Of a stretch of DNA of 64,000 bases, positions 17,904 through 32,173 are shown piece by piece; positions within the stretch are counted from its first letter, which is position 1; each line of letters begins with the position of its first letter. The DNA is taken from positions 3,844,001-3,908,000 of the forward strand of contig NZ_JACHJR010000001.1 in NCBI RefSeq assembly GCF_014203705.1, written 5' to 3'. Both the position numbers and the translations under genes were made by a program. The DNA is from Kitasatospora gansuensis (lineage in GTDB: Bacteria; Actinomycetota; Actinomycetes; Streptomycetales; Streptomycetaceae). The notes beneath the pieces are model-generated. The model searched no databases and was not told the DNA's origin. It saw nothing but the letters and a program-made list of their open reading frames with translations.

Positions 17904-19796
17904 GTGGCTGATGTCAACAGCGATCTCGTCGCGGTCTGGGCGAGGGTCGTCGAGCGGCTGGTCAACGACCCGGACGTCGGGGACAGCGACAAGATGTGGC
18001 TGCGGCGCACCCAGCCGATGTGGATGATGCACGACACCGCCCTGCTGGCGGCCCCGAACGAGCGGGCCAAGCAGGTGCTGGAGGGCCGGCTGCTGCCGCC
18101 GCTGACCGAGGAGCTGAGCCGGGGGTTCGGCCGGCCGGTCCGGATCGCCGTGATGGTGGACGCCAACGCCGTGCCGCCGCCGCCCGCGCCGCAGGCCGCG
18201 GCCGAGCAGCCCGCCGAGCAGACCCAGGGCGAGGAGTGGCCGCCCCGTCAGCAGTACCGGGAGGAGCCCGCCGGGTACGACAACCGGCAGCCGGAGACCG
18301 GCCGTTGGCCGTCGCAGAACCAGGACGGCTACCAGGCCCCGGAGGAGTACTCCCGGCCGTACGAGGCGCCGTCCGAGCAGGGCTACGAGCGCGGCCGGTA
18401 CGACACCGCGGGCTACCAGCAGCGCCCCGCGCCGTACGGCGGCGGCGAGCAGCAGCCGTCCTGGTCGGCCGCCGAGAACCCGCCCGAGCACCGCGGCTGG
18501 GAATCCGGCTACCCGGGCCGGGAGACCGGGCAGGACGACCTGTTCGGTGGCGCCTACAGCGCCCCGGCGCAGGGTGCGCCGGCCCGCCGGACGCCGCCCC
18601 GTCCGCCGCTCGGGCAGCCCGAGCAGAGCTCCCAACTCCCGGACGTCCGACCGCAGTCGGGCCCGCAGCGGCCCGGTGGCATGCCGGACCGCACGCCCAG
18701 CCCCGGGGTGCCCGCGCCGCCCGGCGCACCGCCGGCCGGCGGCAGCTCGCGCAAGGACGAGCCGGCCGCCCGGCTGAACCCCAAGTACCTGTTCGACACC
18801 TTCGTGATCGGCGCCTCCAACCGCTTCGCGCACGCCGCCGCGGTGGCGGTGGCCGAGGCGCCGGCCAAGGCGTACAACCCGCTCTTCATCTACGGCGAGT
18901 CCGGTCTGGGCAAGACCCACCTGCTGCACGCGATCGGGCACTACTCGCGCAGCCTGTTCCCGGGCACCCGGGTCCGGTACGTGAGCTCCGAGGAGTTCAC
19001 CAACGAGTTCATCAACTCGATCCGGGACGGGAAGGCGGACGCCTTCCGCAAGCGGTACCGGGACATGGACATCCTGCTGGTCGACGACGTGCAGTTCCTG
19101 GCGTCCAAGGAGTCGACCCAGGAGGAGTTCTTCCACACCTTCAACACCCTGCACAACGCCAACAAGCAGATCGTGCTCTCCTCGGACCGGCCGCCCAAGC
19201 AGCTGATCACGCTGGAGGACCGGCTCCGCAACCGCTTCGAGTGGGGGCTGATCACCGACGTCACCCCGCCGGAGCTGGAGACCCGGATCGCGATCCTGCG
19301 GAAGAAGGCGATCCAGGAGCAACTGAACGCTCCCGCCGACGTGTTGGAGTTCATCGCATCCCGGATCACCCGGAACATCCGGGAGCTGGAGGGCGCCCTG
19401 ATCCGGGTCACCGCGTTCGCCAACCTGAACCGGGCGCCGGTCGACCTGGAGCTGGCCGGGATCGTCCTGAAGGACCTCATCCCGGGTGGCGACGAGGACG
19501 CGGGGCCCGAGATCACCGCGCAGGTGATCATGCAGCAGACCGCCGCGTACTTCGGTCTGGGGGTGGAGGACCTCTGCGGCTCCTCGCGCAGCCGGGTGCT
19601 GGTGACGGCCCGCCAGATCGCGATGTACCTCTGCCGGGAGCTCACCGACCTCTCGCTGCCGAAGATCGGCGCCCAGTTCGGCGGCCGGGACCACACCACC
19701 GTGATGCACGCCGACCGGAAGATCCGCTCGCTGATGGCCGAGCGGCGCTCGATCTACAACCAGGTCACCGAGCTCACCAACCGCATCAAGAGCTGA
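17904..19796 (+). CDS. dnaA: chromosomal replication initiator DnaA
   Basis: Binds DnaA boxes in oriC and melts the origin. The 630-aa protein has domain I at about 1-85 ([20 protein letters not shown]), then a very long Pro/Gln/Tyr/Gly-rich linker at about 86-285 typical of streptomycetes. The AAA+ domain has Walker [10 protein letters not shown] at about residue 331 and Walker [10 protein letters not shown] near 392. Domain IV carries the DNA-binding signature [15 protein letters not shown] near 593. The GTG at 17904 begins [15 protein letters not shown]; upstream frame extension to 17553 covers the promoter and was rejected. Confidence 0.96.
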   Translation: MADVNSDLVAVWARVVERLVNDPDVGDSDKMWLRRTQPMWMMHDTALLAAPNERAKQVLEGRLLPPLTEELSRGFGRPVRIAVMVDANAVPPPPAPQAAAEQPAEQTQGEEWPPRQQYREEPAGYDNRQPETGRWPSQNQDGYQAPEEYSRPYEAPSEQGYERGRYDTAGYQQRPAPYGGGEQQPSWSAAENPPEHRGWESGYPGRETGQDDLFGGAYSAPAQGAPARRTPPRPPLGQPEQSSQLPDVRPQSGPQRPGGMPDRTPSPGVPAPPGAPPAGGSSRKDEPAARLNPKYLFDTFVIGASNRFAHAAAVAVAEAPAKAYNPLFIYGESGLGKTHLLHAIGHYSRSLFPGTRVRYVSSEEFTNEFINSIRDGKADAFRKRYRDMDILLVDDVQFLASKESTQEEFFHTFNTLHNANKQIVLSSDRPPKQLITLEDRLRNRFEWGLITDVTPPELETRIAILRKKAIQEQLNAPADVLEFIASRITRNIRELEGALIRVTAFANLNRAPVDLELAGIVLKDLIPGGDEDAGPEITAQVIMQQTAAYFGLGVEDLCGSSRSRVLVTARQIAMYLCRELTDLSLPKIGAQFGGRDHTTVMHADRKIRSLMAERRSIYNQVTELTNRIKS

Positions 19797-19820
19797 TCCC
19801 GGGGCGGTACCGGGTGTTTG

Positions 19821-19849
19821 AAGGGGAGTCGGCGGCGCCGGCTCCCCTT
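19821..19849 (+). terminator. terminator after dnaA
   Basis: AAGGGGAGTCGGC pairs with GCCGGCTCCCCTT (one G-T pair), 25 bp past the dnaA stop. Confidence 0.7.
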
Positions 19850-20010
19850 TCGCGTACCCACTGTCAGGCGTCCGTACGGGGCCTCGGCGGCGAAATCAGG
19901 TGTGGAGCGACGGCGGGCCGGGCAGTAATCCACCGACTGACGCTCCGCCAGGCCGACTGCCACACCGAACAACTGACCAGCTATTCGAACAGGTCAGAGC
20001 CGCAGGGCCG

Positions 20011-20582
20011 CAATCCACAGGATCGGGTGGTTTTTCCCCGTCCACAGCCTGGGGAGCTCGAAGTTATCCAGAATTCCTCCACAGGCCGGGCGCCGCTACG
20101 CTCTTCGACGCAGGTCAGACCCCTGTGTACTTGTGCACAACAGTTATCCACAGGATGTGGACAGTTGACGGACCGCCAGTGGGCCGAATGGGTTGTCCAC
20201 CGCTTGTCCCCAGGACCAGGGCGGTTATCCCCAGGTTCTCCACAGCGGCGTCCACAGTTCGACAACATTGGCGGCCTGTTCACCAGCCGGTGTGAAAGCC
20301 GTCACGTGATGTTGACCGGGCCCCGTGGATAACCGGTCCATGATCTGGGGACGGCCCTGGGGATAACCTGTGGATACTGAGAGTGCCCTGTGGGTAACGC
20401 TTGGTCGTCCACAGCAGGGCCTGGTTGTCCACACTCCGGGTCCACAGGCGCTGTGGACAAAAAACCGGGTCTGACCTGCGGAAACGGGGTTATCCACGGT
20501 ATCCACAGGCCCTACTACTACCACTACACCTATAGACCCCTGAACATGCTTAATCGTGGGGTGGGCCGAAATCTGTGGACAA
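20011..20582. other. chromosomal replication origin oriC
   Basis: The non-coding dnaA-dnaN gap (19797-20750) holds about twenty DnaA boxes. Exact copies of TTGTCCACA or its complement are at 20425, 20452 and 20574; TTATCCACA is at 20144. One- or two-mismatch forms are at 20011, 20038, 20075, 20156, 20193, 20204, 20225, 20236, 20248, 20324, 20358, 20369, 20389, 20405, 20438, 20490 and 20499. Box orientation is mixed, with mainly TCCACA strands at 20000-20260, mainly TGTGGA strands at 20320-20400, and both afterwards. The segment 20510-20555 is the least GC-rich part and could be the unwinding site, though no clear AT-rich 13-mers are seen. Confidence 0.93.
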
Positions 20583-20750
20583 CCGGATCGCGACATCTGT
20601 TCGGTTGGCTTCCGCCCGTGTGCCCCGTCTGTCGGTGGAGTAGGAGAGACTGTTCTCCGGCAACCGGAGCCGAGGGGCTCAGCCCAGTGGGTCCGGTCCG
20701 GCCAGACGATCAAGACGCTGACAACAGCAGGACCCAGGAGGCGGTTACCG

Positions 20751-21881
20751 GTGAAGTTCCGGGTGGAGCGTGACGTCCTCGCGGAGGCGGTGGCCTGGGC
20801 TGCCCGCAGCCTCCCGGCGCGGCCGCCGGTGCCGGTGCTGGCCGGCCTGCTGCTGACGGCGCAGGACGGCAGCCTGGCCCTCTCCGGCTTCGACTACGAG
20901 GTCTCGGCCCGGGTCGAGCTGGCGGCGGAGGTCGAGGAGGCGGGCACGGTGCTGGTCTCCGGCCGGCTGCTGAACGACATCTCCCGCAACCTGCCGAACC
21001 GGCCGGTGGAGATCTCCACCGACGGCATGCGGGTCAGCGTGGTCTGCGGCTCCTCGCGATTCACACTCCCCACGCTTCCTGTGGACGAGTACCCGTCGCT
21101 GCCGCAGATGCCCACCGCGACCGGCACGGTCTCCGGCGAGGTCTTCGCCTCGGCCGTCAGCCAGGCCGCCGTCGCGGCCGGCCGCGACGACACCCTGCCG
21201 GTGCTGACCGGTGTCCGGGTGGAGATCGAGGGCGACAAGATCACCCTGGCCGCCACCGACCGCTACCGCTTCGCGGTCCGCGAGCTGATGTGGAAGCCGG
21301 AGCAGGCCGACATCTCGGCGGTCGCCCTGGTGCCCGCCAAGACCCTGCAGGACATCGCCAAGTCGCTCGGCAGCGGCGACACGGTCTCCATCGCGCTCGC
21401 CTCGGGCGGTGCCGGTGAGGGCCTGATCGGCTTCGAGGGCGCCGGCCGGCGGACCACCACCCGTCTGCTGGAGGGTGAGTTCCCGAAGTTCCGCAGCCTG
21501 TTCCCGACCGAGTTCAGCGCGGTGGCCGCGATCCAGACCCAGCCGTTCCTGGAGGCGCTCAAGCGCGTCTCGCTGGTGGCCGAGCGGAACACGCCGGTCC
21601 GGCTGAGCTTCGAGCAGGGCGTGCTCACCCTGGAGGCGGGCTCGGGCGACGACGCCCAGGCCACCGAGCGGGTCGAGGCCGACCTCGAGGGCGACGACAT
21701 CTCGATCGCCTTCAACCCGGGCTACCTGGAGGAGGGCCTGAAGGCCATCGACTCCGCGTACGCCCAGCTGAGCTTCACCACCTCCACCAAGCCGGCGCTG
21801 CTCAGCGGCCGTCCGGCGGTGGACGCCGAGGCGGACGAGGCGTACCAGTACCTGATCATGCCGGTCCGCCTCTCCGGCTGA
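20751..21881 (+). CDS. dnaN: DNA polymerase III beta subunit (sliding clamp)
   Basis: Ring-shaped processivity clamp of the replicative polymerase. The 376-aa protein starts MKFRVERDVLAEAVAWAARS from a GTG at 20751 with AGGAGGCGG upstream. Three clamp domains follow (GTVLVSGRLLNDISRNLPN; VLTGVRVEIEGDKITLAATD; LEEGLKAIDSAYAQLSFT), ending YQYLIMPVRL. Directly after the stop, TCTCCACA and TGTGGACG form an inverted pair (21885-21903) that could be a hairpin or a DnaA-box pair. Confidence 0.97.
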   Translation: MKFRVERDVLAEAVAWAARSLPARPPVPVLAGLLLTAQDGSLALSGFDYEVSARVELAAEVEEAGTVLVSGRLLNDISRNLPNRPVEISTDGMRVSVVCGSSRFTLPTLPVDEYPSLPQMPTATGTVSGEVFASAVSQAAVAAGRDDTLPVLTGVRVEIEGDKITLAATDRYRFAVRELMWKPEQADISAVALVPAKTLQDIAKSLGSGDTVSIALASGGAGEGLIGFEGAGRRTTTRLLEGEFPKFRSLFPTEFSAVAAIQTQPFLEALKRVSLVAERNTPVRLSFEQGVLTLEAGSGDDAQATERVEADLEGDDISIAFNPGYLEEGLKAIDSAYAQLSFTTSTKPALLSGRPAVDAEADEAYQYLIMPVRLSG

Positions 21882-22015
21882 CCCTCTCCACAGGCTGTGG
21901 ACGGCCTCCCCCGACCGGCCCCGGTCGGAGGAGGCCGCGCTGGTTCCCGGCGTAGGCTCAGCCTGTGCGGCAACGGCGCCGCCGTCAGGCACGTCACCAC
22001 AGGTAAGGACTTGTC

Positions 22016-22891
22016 ATGGAGCTCGGCCTCATCGGTCTCGGCAAGATGGGCGGCAACATGCGCGAGCGCATCCGCCGCGCAGGGCACACCGTCATCGGCT
22101 TCGACCGCAACCCGGAACTCGCCGACGTGGACAGCCTCGAGGAGCTCGTCGGCAAGCTTGAGGCGCCGCGCGTGGTCTGGGTGATGGTCCCGGCCGGCGG
22201 CCCGACCCAGGACACCGTGGACCAGCTGGCCGAGCTGCTCTCCCCCGGCGACGTGGTCGTCGACGGCGGCAACTCGCGCTGGACGGACGACGTCAAGCAC
22301 GCCGAGGCGCTGGCCACCAAGGGCATCGGCTTCGTCGACTGCGGCGTCTCCGGCGGCGTCTGGGGCCTGGAGAACGGTTACGCGCTGATGTACGGCGGCG
22401 AGGCCGCCGACGTCGCCAAGGTGCAGCCGGTCTTCGACGCGCTCAAGCCCGAGGGCGACTTCGGCGCGGTGCACGCGGGCAAGGTCGGCGCCGGGCACTT
22501 CGCCAAGATGGTCCACAACGGCATCGAGTACGCCATGATGCAGGCGTTCGCCGAGGGCTGGGAGCTGCTGGAGGCCGCCCCCGAGGTCACCGACGTGCGC
22601 GAGGTCTTCCGCAGCTGGCAGGAGGGCACCGTGATCCGCTCCTGGCTGCTCGACCTGGCCGTCCGGGCGCTGGACGACGACGAGCACCTGGCCAAGCTCA
22701 AGGGCTGGGCCGCCGACTCGGGCGAGGGCCGCTGGACGGTCGAGGCCGCGATCGACCACGCGGTGCCGCTGCCCGCGATCACCGCCTCGCTGTTCGCCCG
22801 GTTCGCCTCCCGGCAGGACGACTCCCCGCAGATGAAGATGATCGCCGCGCTCCGCAACCAGTTCGGCGGCCACGCGGTCGAGTCCAAGTAG
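22016..22891 (+). CDS. gnd: 6-phosphogluconate dehydrogenase (decarboxylating), short YqeC-type
   Basis: Oxidative pentose phosphate enzyme that converts 6-phosphogluconate to ribulose 5-phosphate. The 291-aa sequence has the Rossmann motif GLIGLGKMGGNMRERIRRAG, then VVDGGNSRWTDD, GVSGGVWGLENGYALMYGGE and the catalytic-region GAGHFAKMVHNGIEYAMMQA. It is the short form (about 300 residues, versus 470 in E. coli), often NAD-linked. ATG 22016 follows AAGGACTTGTC. Its place between dnaN and recF is usual in streptomycetes. Confidence 0.93.
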   Translation: MELGLIGLGKMGGNMRERIRRAGHTVIGFDRNPELADVDSLEELVGKLEAPRVVWVMVPAGGPTQDTVDQLAELLSPGDVVVDGGNSRWTDDVKHAEALATKGIGFVDCGVSGGVWGLENGYALMYGGEAADVAKVQPVFDALKPEGDFGAVHAGKVGAGHFAKMVHNGIEYAMMQAFAEGWELLEAAPEVTDVREVFRSWQEGTVIRSWLLDLAVRALDDDEHLAKLKGWAADSGEGRWTVEAAIDHAVPLPAITASLFARFASRQDDSPQMKMIAALRNQFGGHAVESK

Positions 22892-22927
22892 GACCGACTC
22901 CCCAGAAGGCGAGCGCAGTTCACACCC

Positions 22928-24061
22928 ATGCATGTCGCGCATCTGTCGCTCGCCGACTTCCGTTCGTACGCCGGGGTCGAGGTGCCCCTCGACCCCGGCG
23001 TGACGGCCTTCGTGGGGCCGAACGGCCAGGGCAAGACCAACCTGGTCGAGGCGATCGGCTACATCGCCACCCTGGGCAGTCACCGGGTGGCCACCGACGC
23101 CCCGCTGATCCGGCTCGGCGCCGAGCGGGCGGTGATCCGCACCAGCATCCTGCGGGACGGCCGGTCCACCCTGGTCGAGCTGGAGATCACCGCGGGCAAG
23201 GCCAACCGGGCCCGGATCAACCGCTCCGACAACGTCCGGCCCAGGGACGTGCTCGGCCTGCTCCGCACCGTGCTGTTCGCCCCCGAGGACCTGGCCCTGG
23301 TGAAGGGCGACCCGGGTGAGCGCCGCCGCTTCCTGGACGAGCTGCTGACCGCCCGCGCGCCCCGGCTGGCCGGGGTCCGCTCCGACTACGAGCGGGTGCT
23401 GAAGCAGCGCAACGCCCTGCTGAAGACCGCCGCGGCGGCCCGCCGGGGCGGCGGCGGCAAGGGCGCCGACCTCTCCACCCTGGAGATCTGGGACGGTCAT
23501 CTGGCCCGCTCCGGCGCCGAGTTGACGGCCTTTCGGCTCCAGCTGGTGGCCGCCCTGCAGCCGCTGGTGGCGCAGGCGTACCAGCAGCTGGCACCCGGCG
23601 GCGGGGAGACCGCGCTGGAGTACCGCAGCTCCTTCGAGGGCGCGCTGCCGACCAGCCGGGAGGAGGCCGAGCAGCAGCTGCTCGACGCGCTCCAGCAGGC
23701 CCGCCCGCAGGAGGTGGCCCGCGGCCTGACCCTGGTCGGCCCGCACCGCGACGAGCTGGGCCTGCGGCTCGGCCCGCTGCCGGCCAAGGGGTACGCCAGC
23801 CACGGCGAGTCCTGGTCGTACGCGCTGGCGCTCCGGCTGGCCTCGTACGAGCTGCTGAAGGCGGACGGCGGGGAGCCGGTGCTGATCCTGGACGACGTCT
23901 TCGCCGAGCTGGACGCCCGCCGGCGGGACCGGCTGGCCGAACTGGTGGCCGACGCCGAGCAGGTCCTGGTCACCGCCGCCGTCCCGGAGGACGTGCCGAA
24001 GGCGCTGGCCGGCGCCCGGTTCGCAGTGGCGGACGGAACAGTGACCCGGCTGACCCCGTAG
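22928..24061 (+). CDS. recF: DNA replication and repair protein RecF
   Basis: SMC-like ATPase that helps load RecA at gaps. The 377-aa protein begins [19 protein letters not shown], has Walker [20 protein letters not shown] near residue 30, and the signature/Walker B end [20 protein letters not shown] near residue 320. An internal Ala/Gly-rich loop ([20 protein letters not shown]) interrupts the coiled region, as in other high-GC actinobacteria. The start is 36 bp after gnd. Confidence 0.95.
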   Translation: MHVAHLSLADFRSYAGVEVPLDPGVTAFVGPNGQGKTNLVEAIGYIATLGSHRVATDAPLIRLGAERAVIRTSILRDGRSTLVELEITAGKANRARINRSDNVRPRDVLGLLRTVLFAPEDLALVKGDPGERRRFLDELLTARAPRLAGVRSDYERVLKQRNALLKTAAAARRGGGGKGADLSTLEIWDGHLARSGAELTAFRLQLVAALQPLVAQAYQQLAPGGGETALEYRSSFEGALPTSREEAEQQLLDALQQARPQEVARGLTLVGPHRDELGLRLGPLPAKGYASHGESWSYALALRLASYELLKADGGEPVLILDDVFAELDARRRDRLAELVADAEQVLVTAAVPEDVPKALAGARFAVADGTVTRLTP

Positions 24062-24109
24062 CCGTACTCTGGAAACTTCATCCACAGCCTGGGGAAAAGG
24101 AGTGCCGCC

Positions 24110-24622
24110 ATGGGCGAGACACCGGAGCTCTCGGGCGTGGACCTGGCCCGGGTCGCGCTGCGCGCGGCGAAGGAGCAGGCCAGGCAGCGGGGCGAGCAGG
24201 TCCGCGAGAAGCGTGAGGCGAAGCGGCACGGGCTGCGCAGTGGGGCGCGCGCGGACGGCCGCGATCCGGTCCCGCTGGGAGCGGCGCTGAACCGGCTGAT
24301 CACCGAACGGGGCTGGGAGGCGCCGGCCGCGGTGGGCGGGGTGATGGGCCGGTGGCCGCAGATCGTCGGTCCCGACATCGCGGCGCACTGCGTGCCGAAG
24401 GAGTACGCGGAGGCCGAGGCGGTGCTCACCGTACAGTGCGACTCGACCGCGTGGGCCACCCAACTTCGGCTGCTGGCACGTCAGTTGGTGGCCCGGCTGA
24501 ACCACGAGCTGGGGCACGGCACGGTCAAGGTGATCAAGGTGCTGGGGCCGGCCGCGCCGCAGCGCGGGTACGGCCGGCTGCGGGCGCCGGGGAGCAAGGG
24601 GCCGGGCGACACCTGGGGGTAG
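24110..24622 (+). CDS. DUF721 (DciA-like) family protein
   Basis: A 170-aa protein encoded between recF and gyrB in most actinobacteria. The DUF721 core is at about residues 60-140 (LGAALNRLITERGWEAPAAV, then WPQIVGPDIAAHCVPKEYAE and DSTAWATQLRLLARQLVARL). DciA, the Gram-negative relative, loads the replicative helicase, so a replication role is possible. The N-terminus is charged and helical (KEQARQRGEQVREKREAKRH). ATG 24110 is preceded by AAAAGGAG. Confidence 0.85.
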   Translation: MGETPELSGVDLARVALRAAKEQARQRGEQVREKREAKRHGLRSGARADGRDPVPLGAALNRLITERGWEAPAAVGGVMGRWPQIVGPDIAAHCVPKEYAEAEAVLTVQCDSTAWATQLRLLARQLVARLNHELGHGTVKVIKVLGPAAPQRGYGRLRAPGSKGPGDTWG

Positions 24623-24812
24623 CCCGGGTGCCGAAGGGAAGCAGATCTTCCGGAACCGCTGACGGCCCTTTTGAGCGGTCTCAGCCCCCCTGGCGAGTAT
24701 CGGGACATGTCCCGAGGGGATTCAGGGCGGCTCATCTGCCTTCTGAGGCTGCCAAACGGCCATCTATGTCAGTCGTACCGGTAGACTGAGAGCCAAACAC
24801 TGTTGCTCGTAG

Positions 24813-26912
<2,100 letters not shown>

Positions 26913-26959
26913 CGCACCCTCAGCACACTCCAGTCCGCGTGAAAGGAAACTGACCAGCA

Positions 26960-29560
<2,601 letters not shown>

Positions 29561-29572
29561 TCGCGAGCTCTG

Positions 29573-29611
29573 GTGGCCGGTGCCCGACCCTTGCGGACGG
29601 GCACCGGCCAC
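29573..29611 (+). terminator. hairpin after gyrA
   Basis: GTGGCCGGTGCCCG pairs with CGGGCACCGGCCAC around an 11-base loop, 12 bp after the gyrA stop. There is no T-run, so it may only be attenuating. Confidence 0.55.
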
Positions 29612-29707
29612 TGACCAGTACCGGGCAATCCGGCCGGGCGCTGGAGCAGTTGAAACGAGCAGGGCGGTGACCACCCGACCTGCCGGGTGAGTTGCGGGAG
29701 GACCAGG

Positions 29708-30445
29708 GTGAGTGGAGCCACGGGTGCTGCGGGCGGTACCGGGGGCGGACTGCCGGGCGGCGGTTCGTACGGTGGAGCCGGTGGCGCGACCGGTGGGCTG
29801 CCCGGGGTGCCGCCGCGCCCGGCCGGGGCGCCCCCGGTCGCGGGTGAGTCCGCCGCCTCGACCTCGCTGATGCCGCCGGTCGCGGCCGGCGGTGCGGGCG
29901 GGTACGGCTCGGCCCAGCAGCCGCCCGCCCAGCAGCCGGCCGGCTTCTCGCAGCCGACCACGTACACCAAGGGGCAGCCCACGCCGCCCCGGGGCACCAG
30001 GACCGGCCCGCCCGGGCCGGCCGCCCCGGCGGCCGCCGCCGCGCGCCGTCCCGGCCCCGCCGCGCCGGTCGGCCGGGTCCGCAAGGCCCGGCTGCGGGTC
30101 ACCAAGGCCGACCCCTGGTCGGTGATGAAGGTCAGCTTCCTGCTCTCGCTGGCCGTCGGCGTGGTCATCATCGTGGCCACCGCGGTGCTCTGGATGACCC
30201 TGGACGCGCTCGGGGTCTTCGACTCGCTGTCGAGCACCCTGAAGGAGATGACCGGCAACGAGTCCGCCGGTGCGGTCGACCTGATGGACTACGTCGGCTT
30301 CGGCAAGGTGATGATGTTCACCGTCCTGATCGCGGTGGTGGACGTGGTGCTGATGACGGCGCTGGCCACCCTCTCCGCGTTCATCTACAACACCGCGGCC
30401 GGCTTCACCGGCGGCATCGAGCTCACCCTGGCGGAAGAGGACTGA
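29708..30445 (+). CDS. DUF3566 membrane protein
   Basis: A 245-aa protein encoded directly after gyrA in actinobacteria. Residues 1-125 are disordered Gly/Pro/Ala/Gln. The DUF3566 domain (about 130-245) holds KADPWSVMKVSFLLSLAVGV and a second hydrophobic segment MMFTVLIAVVDVVLMTALAT, giving two membrane helices, and ends FTGGIELTLAEED. The GTG at 29708 has GGGAGGACCAG upstream. Related mycobacterial proteins (CwsA region) have been linked to cell-shape control, but function here is not established. Confidence 0.85.
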   Translation: MSGATGAAGGTGGGLPGGGSYGGAGGATGGLPGVPPRPAGAPPVAGESAASTSLMPPVAAGGAGGYGSAQQPPAQQPAGFSQPTTYTKGQPTPPRGTRTGPPGPAAPAAAAARRPGPAAPVGRVRKARLRVTKADPWSVMKVSFLLSLAVGVVIIVATAVLWMTLDALGVFDSLSSTLKEMTGNESAGAVDLMDYVGFGKVMMFTVLIAVVDVVLMTALATLSAFIYNTAAGFTGGIELTLAEED

Positions 30446-30500
30446 CGTACCGTCGGTTGTTTTGAGCCAGCTTCGCTCTCCCGTTCGGAGATCGGAATCT

Positions 30501-30537
30501 GCGGGCCCCCACTGCTGTTTGAGCGGTGGGGGCCCGC
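30501..30537 (+). terminator. strong terminator after the gyrase operon
   Basis: GCGGGCCCCCAC pairs perfectly with GTGGGGGCCCGC around a 13-base loop, 55 bp beyond the DUF3566 stop. Confidence 0.8.
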
Positions 30538-30658
30538 TGCATTCGGGTGACAGCTGTCCGGCCCCGGCGTGCCGTCGGAGAGGCGGCGGGCCGGGCTGTG
30601 TTGGCTGTTCCGCGGAGGAGGGGGCCGGCAGAGGCGATTCGGCGGTCGGAGGCTTGGC

Positions 30659-32020
30659 ATGGCTCAGCTCGCAACACAACTGCTCGGTGCGGTCGAGGAG
30701 GTGCTCGGGGCCCGGATCCCGCTCCGGGTCCGGCTCTGGGACGGCAGCGAGGCCGGCCCGTCCGACGGCCCCTTGGTGGTGTTGCGCAACCGCCGGGCCC
30801 TGCGGCACCTGCTCTGGCAGCCCGGCGAGCTGGGCCTGACCAGGGCGTACGTCTCCGGCGACCTCGACCTGGCGCCCGGCGCCGACCTGTACGAAGTCCT
30901 GTCGCTGGCCGCCGAGTTCGCCGAACGGCCGGAGATCCTCCAGCTCCGGCTCGGCCCCCGGGACGTGGTCGGCCCGGCCGCTCGCCGGCTGCTCGGCCTC
31001 GCCCTGCGGGCCGGGGCGCTCGGCCCGCGGCCCACTCCCCCGCCGGAGGAGGCCAGGCTCGGCGGCGGCCGCGCGCACAGCCGGGGCCGCGACCGGGCCG
31101 CGATCAGCCACCACTACGACGTCGGCAACGAGTTCTACGGCCTGGTGCTCGGCACCTCGATGGTCTACTCCTGCGCCTACTGGGAGCCCGCGGCCAAGAG
31201 CCTGGAGGACGCCCAGGCGGCCAAGCTCGACCTGATCTGCCGCAAGCTCGGCCTGCGGCCCGGCATGCGCCTGCTGGACGTCGGCTGCGGCTGGGGCTCG
31301 CTGCTGCTGCACGCGGCCGAGCACTACGGCGTCCGGGCGGTCGGTGTCTCGATCTCGGCCGAGCAGGTCGCGCTGGCCAGGCAGCGGGTCGAGCAGGCCG
31401 GGCTCGGTGACCGGATCGAGGTCCGCCTGCAGGACTACCGGGAGATCACCGACGGCCCGTTCGACGCCATCTCCAGCGTCGGGATGGCCGAGCACGTCGG
31501 CGCCGTCCAGTACCAGGTCTACGCGAGCGGCCTGTACGGGCTGCTCGCGCCCGGCGGCCGGCTGCTGAACCACCAGATCGCCCGCCGCCCCGACCTGCCC
31601 GGCATCCCGTACAGCCCGAGCCCGTTCATCAACCACTACGTCTTCCCCGACGGCGAGCTCTCCCCGGTCGGCTCCACCGTCGGCGCCCTGGAGGAGGCGG
31701 GCTTCGAGGTCCGCGACCTCGAATCGCTCCGCGAGCACTACGCCCTCACCCTCCGCGAGTGGGTCGCCAACCTGGAGGCCCACTGGCCCGAGGCCACCCG
31801 CCTGGTCGGCCAGGGCCGGGCCCGGGTCTGGCGCCTGTACATGGCGGCCTGCGCCCTGGCCTTCGAGCAGAACCGGATCGGCGTGAACCAGATCCTCGCC
31901 GTCCGCCCCACCGCCACGGGCGCCAGCAAGCTGCCCCCGACCCGCTCCCAGTGGCTCGCCGCAGTCCCTGAGCTGGGCCCCGCCGATACGGATTTGGGAG
32001 ATCGGCCGTCGGTCCGCTAA
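30659..32020 (+). CDS. cyclopropane-fatty-acyl-phospholipid synthase family methyltransferase
   Basis: A 453-aa SAM-dependent enzyme of the CFA synthase/mycolic methyltransferase family, which adds a methylene or methyl group to unsaturated phospholipid acyl chains. The N-terminal lipid-binding part is followed by AAISHHYDVGNEFYGLVLG and MVYSCAYWEPAAKSLEDAQ. The SAM site is RLLDVGCGWGSLLLHAAEHY and VGVSISAEQVALARQR, with GMAEHVGAVQY later. ATG 30659 has CGGAGG 7 bases upstream; the in-frame ATG at 30569 lies in the preceding gap and lacks this. The stop is only 16 bp before tRNA-Ile, with no terminator between them. Confidence 0.88.
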   Translation: MAQLATQLLGAVEEVLGARIPLRVRLWDGSEAGPSDGPLVVLRNRRALRHLLWQPGELGLTRAYVSGDLDLAPGADLYEVLSLAAEFAERPEILQLRLGPRDVVGPAARRLLGLALRAGALGPRPTPPPEEARLGGGRAHSRGRDRAAISHHYDVGNEFYGLVLGTSMVYSCAYWEPAAKSLEDAQAAKLDLICRKLGLRPGMRLLDVGCGWGSLLLHAAEHYGVRAVGVSISAEQVALARQRVEQAGLGDRIEVRLQDYREITDGPFDAISSVGMAEHVGAVQYQVYASGLYGLLAPGGRLLNHQIARRPDLPGIPYSPSPFINHYVFPDGELSPVGSTVGALEEAGFEVRDLESLREHYALTLREWVANLEAHWPEATRLVGQGRARVWRLYMAACALAFEQNRIGVNQILAVRPTATGASKLPPTRSQWLAAVPELGPADTDLGDRPSVR

Positions 32021-32036
32021 TCTTTCAGTGCGGCAA

Positions 32037-32110
32037 GGGCCTATAGCTCAGACGGTTAGAGCGCTTCCCTGATAAGGAAGAGGCCACAGGTTCAAGTCCT
32101 GTTAGGCCCA
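32037..32110 (+). tRNA. tRNA-Ile(GAT), integration target
   Basis: A 74-base tRNA with acceptor stem GGGCCTA/TAGGCCC, D arm AGCTCAGACGGTTAGAGC, anticodon GAT at 32071-32073 in the loop CTGATAA, T arm ACAGGTTCAAGTCCTGT, and no encoded CCA. Its 3' part, from the anticodon loop on, is shared with the 44-bp att repeat, so the element supplies the functional 3' half. Confidence 0.97.
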
Positions 32111-32112
32111 CC
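32069..32112 (+). repeat. attL (44-bp direct repeat)
   Basis: Identical over 44 bp to 46994-47037. It begins in the anticodon loop of tRNA-Ile (CTGATAAGG) and ends GGCCCACC, two bases past the tRNA. Confidence 0.95.
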
Positions 32113-32118
32113 TGCGGA

Positions 32119-32150
32119 AACGCCCCCGATGGATATCCATCGGGGGCGTT
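32119..32150 (+). terminator. terminator downstream of tRNA-Ile, element-borne
   Basis: AACGCCCCCGATGG / CCATCGGGGGCGTT with an ATAT loop and TTGTTT after it. It separates the tRNA from the converging int gene. Confidence 0.85.
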
Positions 32151-32173
32151 TTGTTTGCCCCTACGCCAACGCT

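Noticed and set aside
20390..20773. Small ORFs inside oriC
   Set aside because: They consist of translated DnaA boxes; no protein-like composition.
21722..24517. 931-residue minus-strand frame across gnd and recF
   Set aside because: Antisense of real genes, no recognisable domain.
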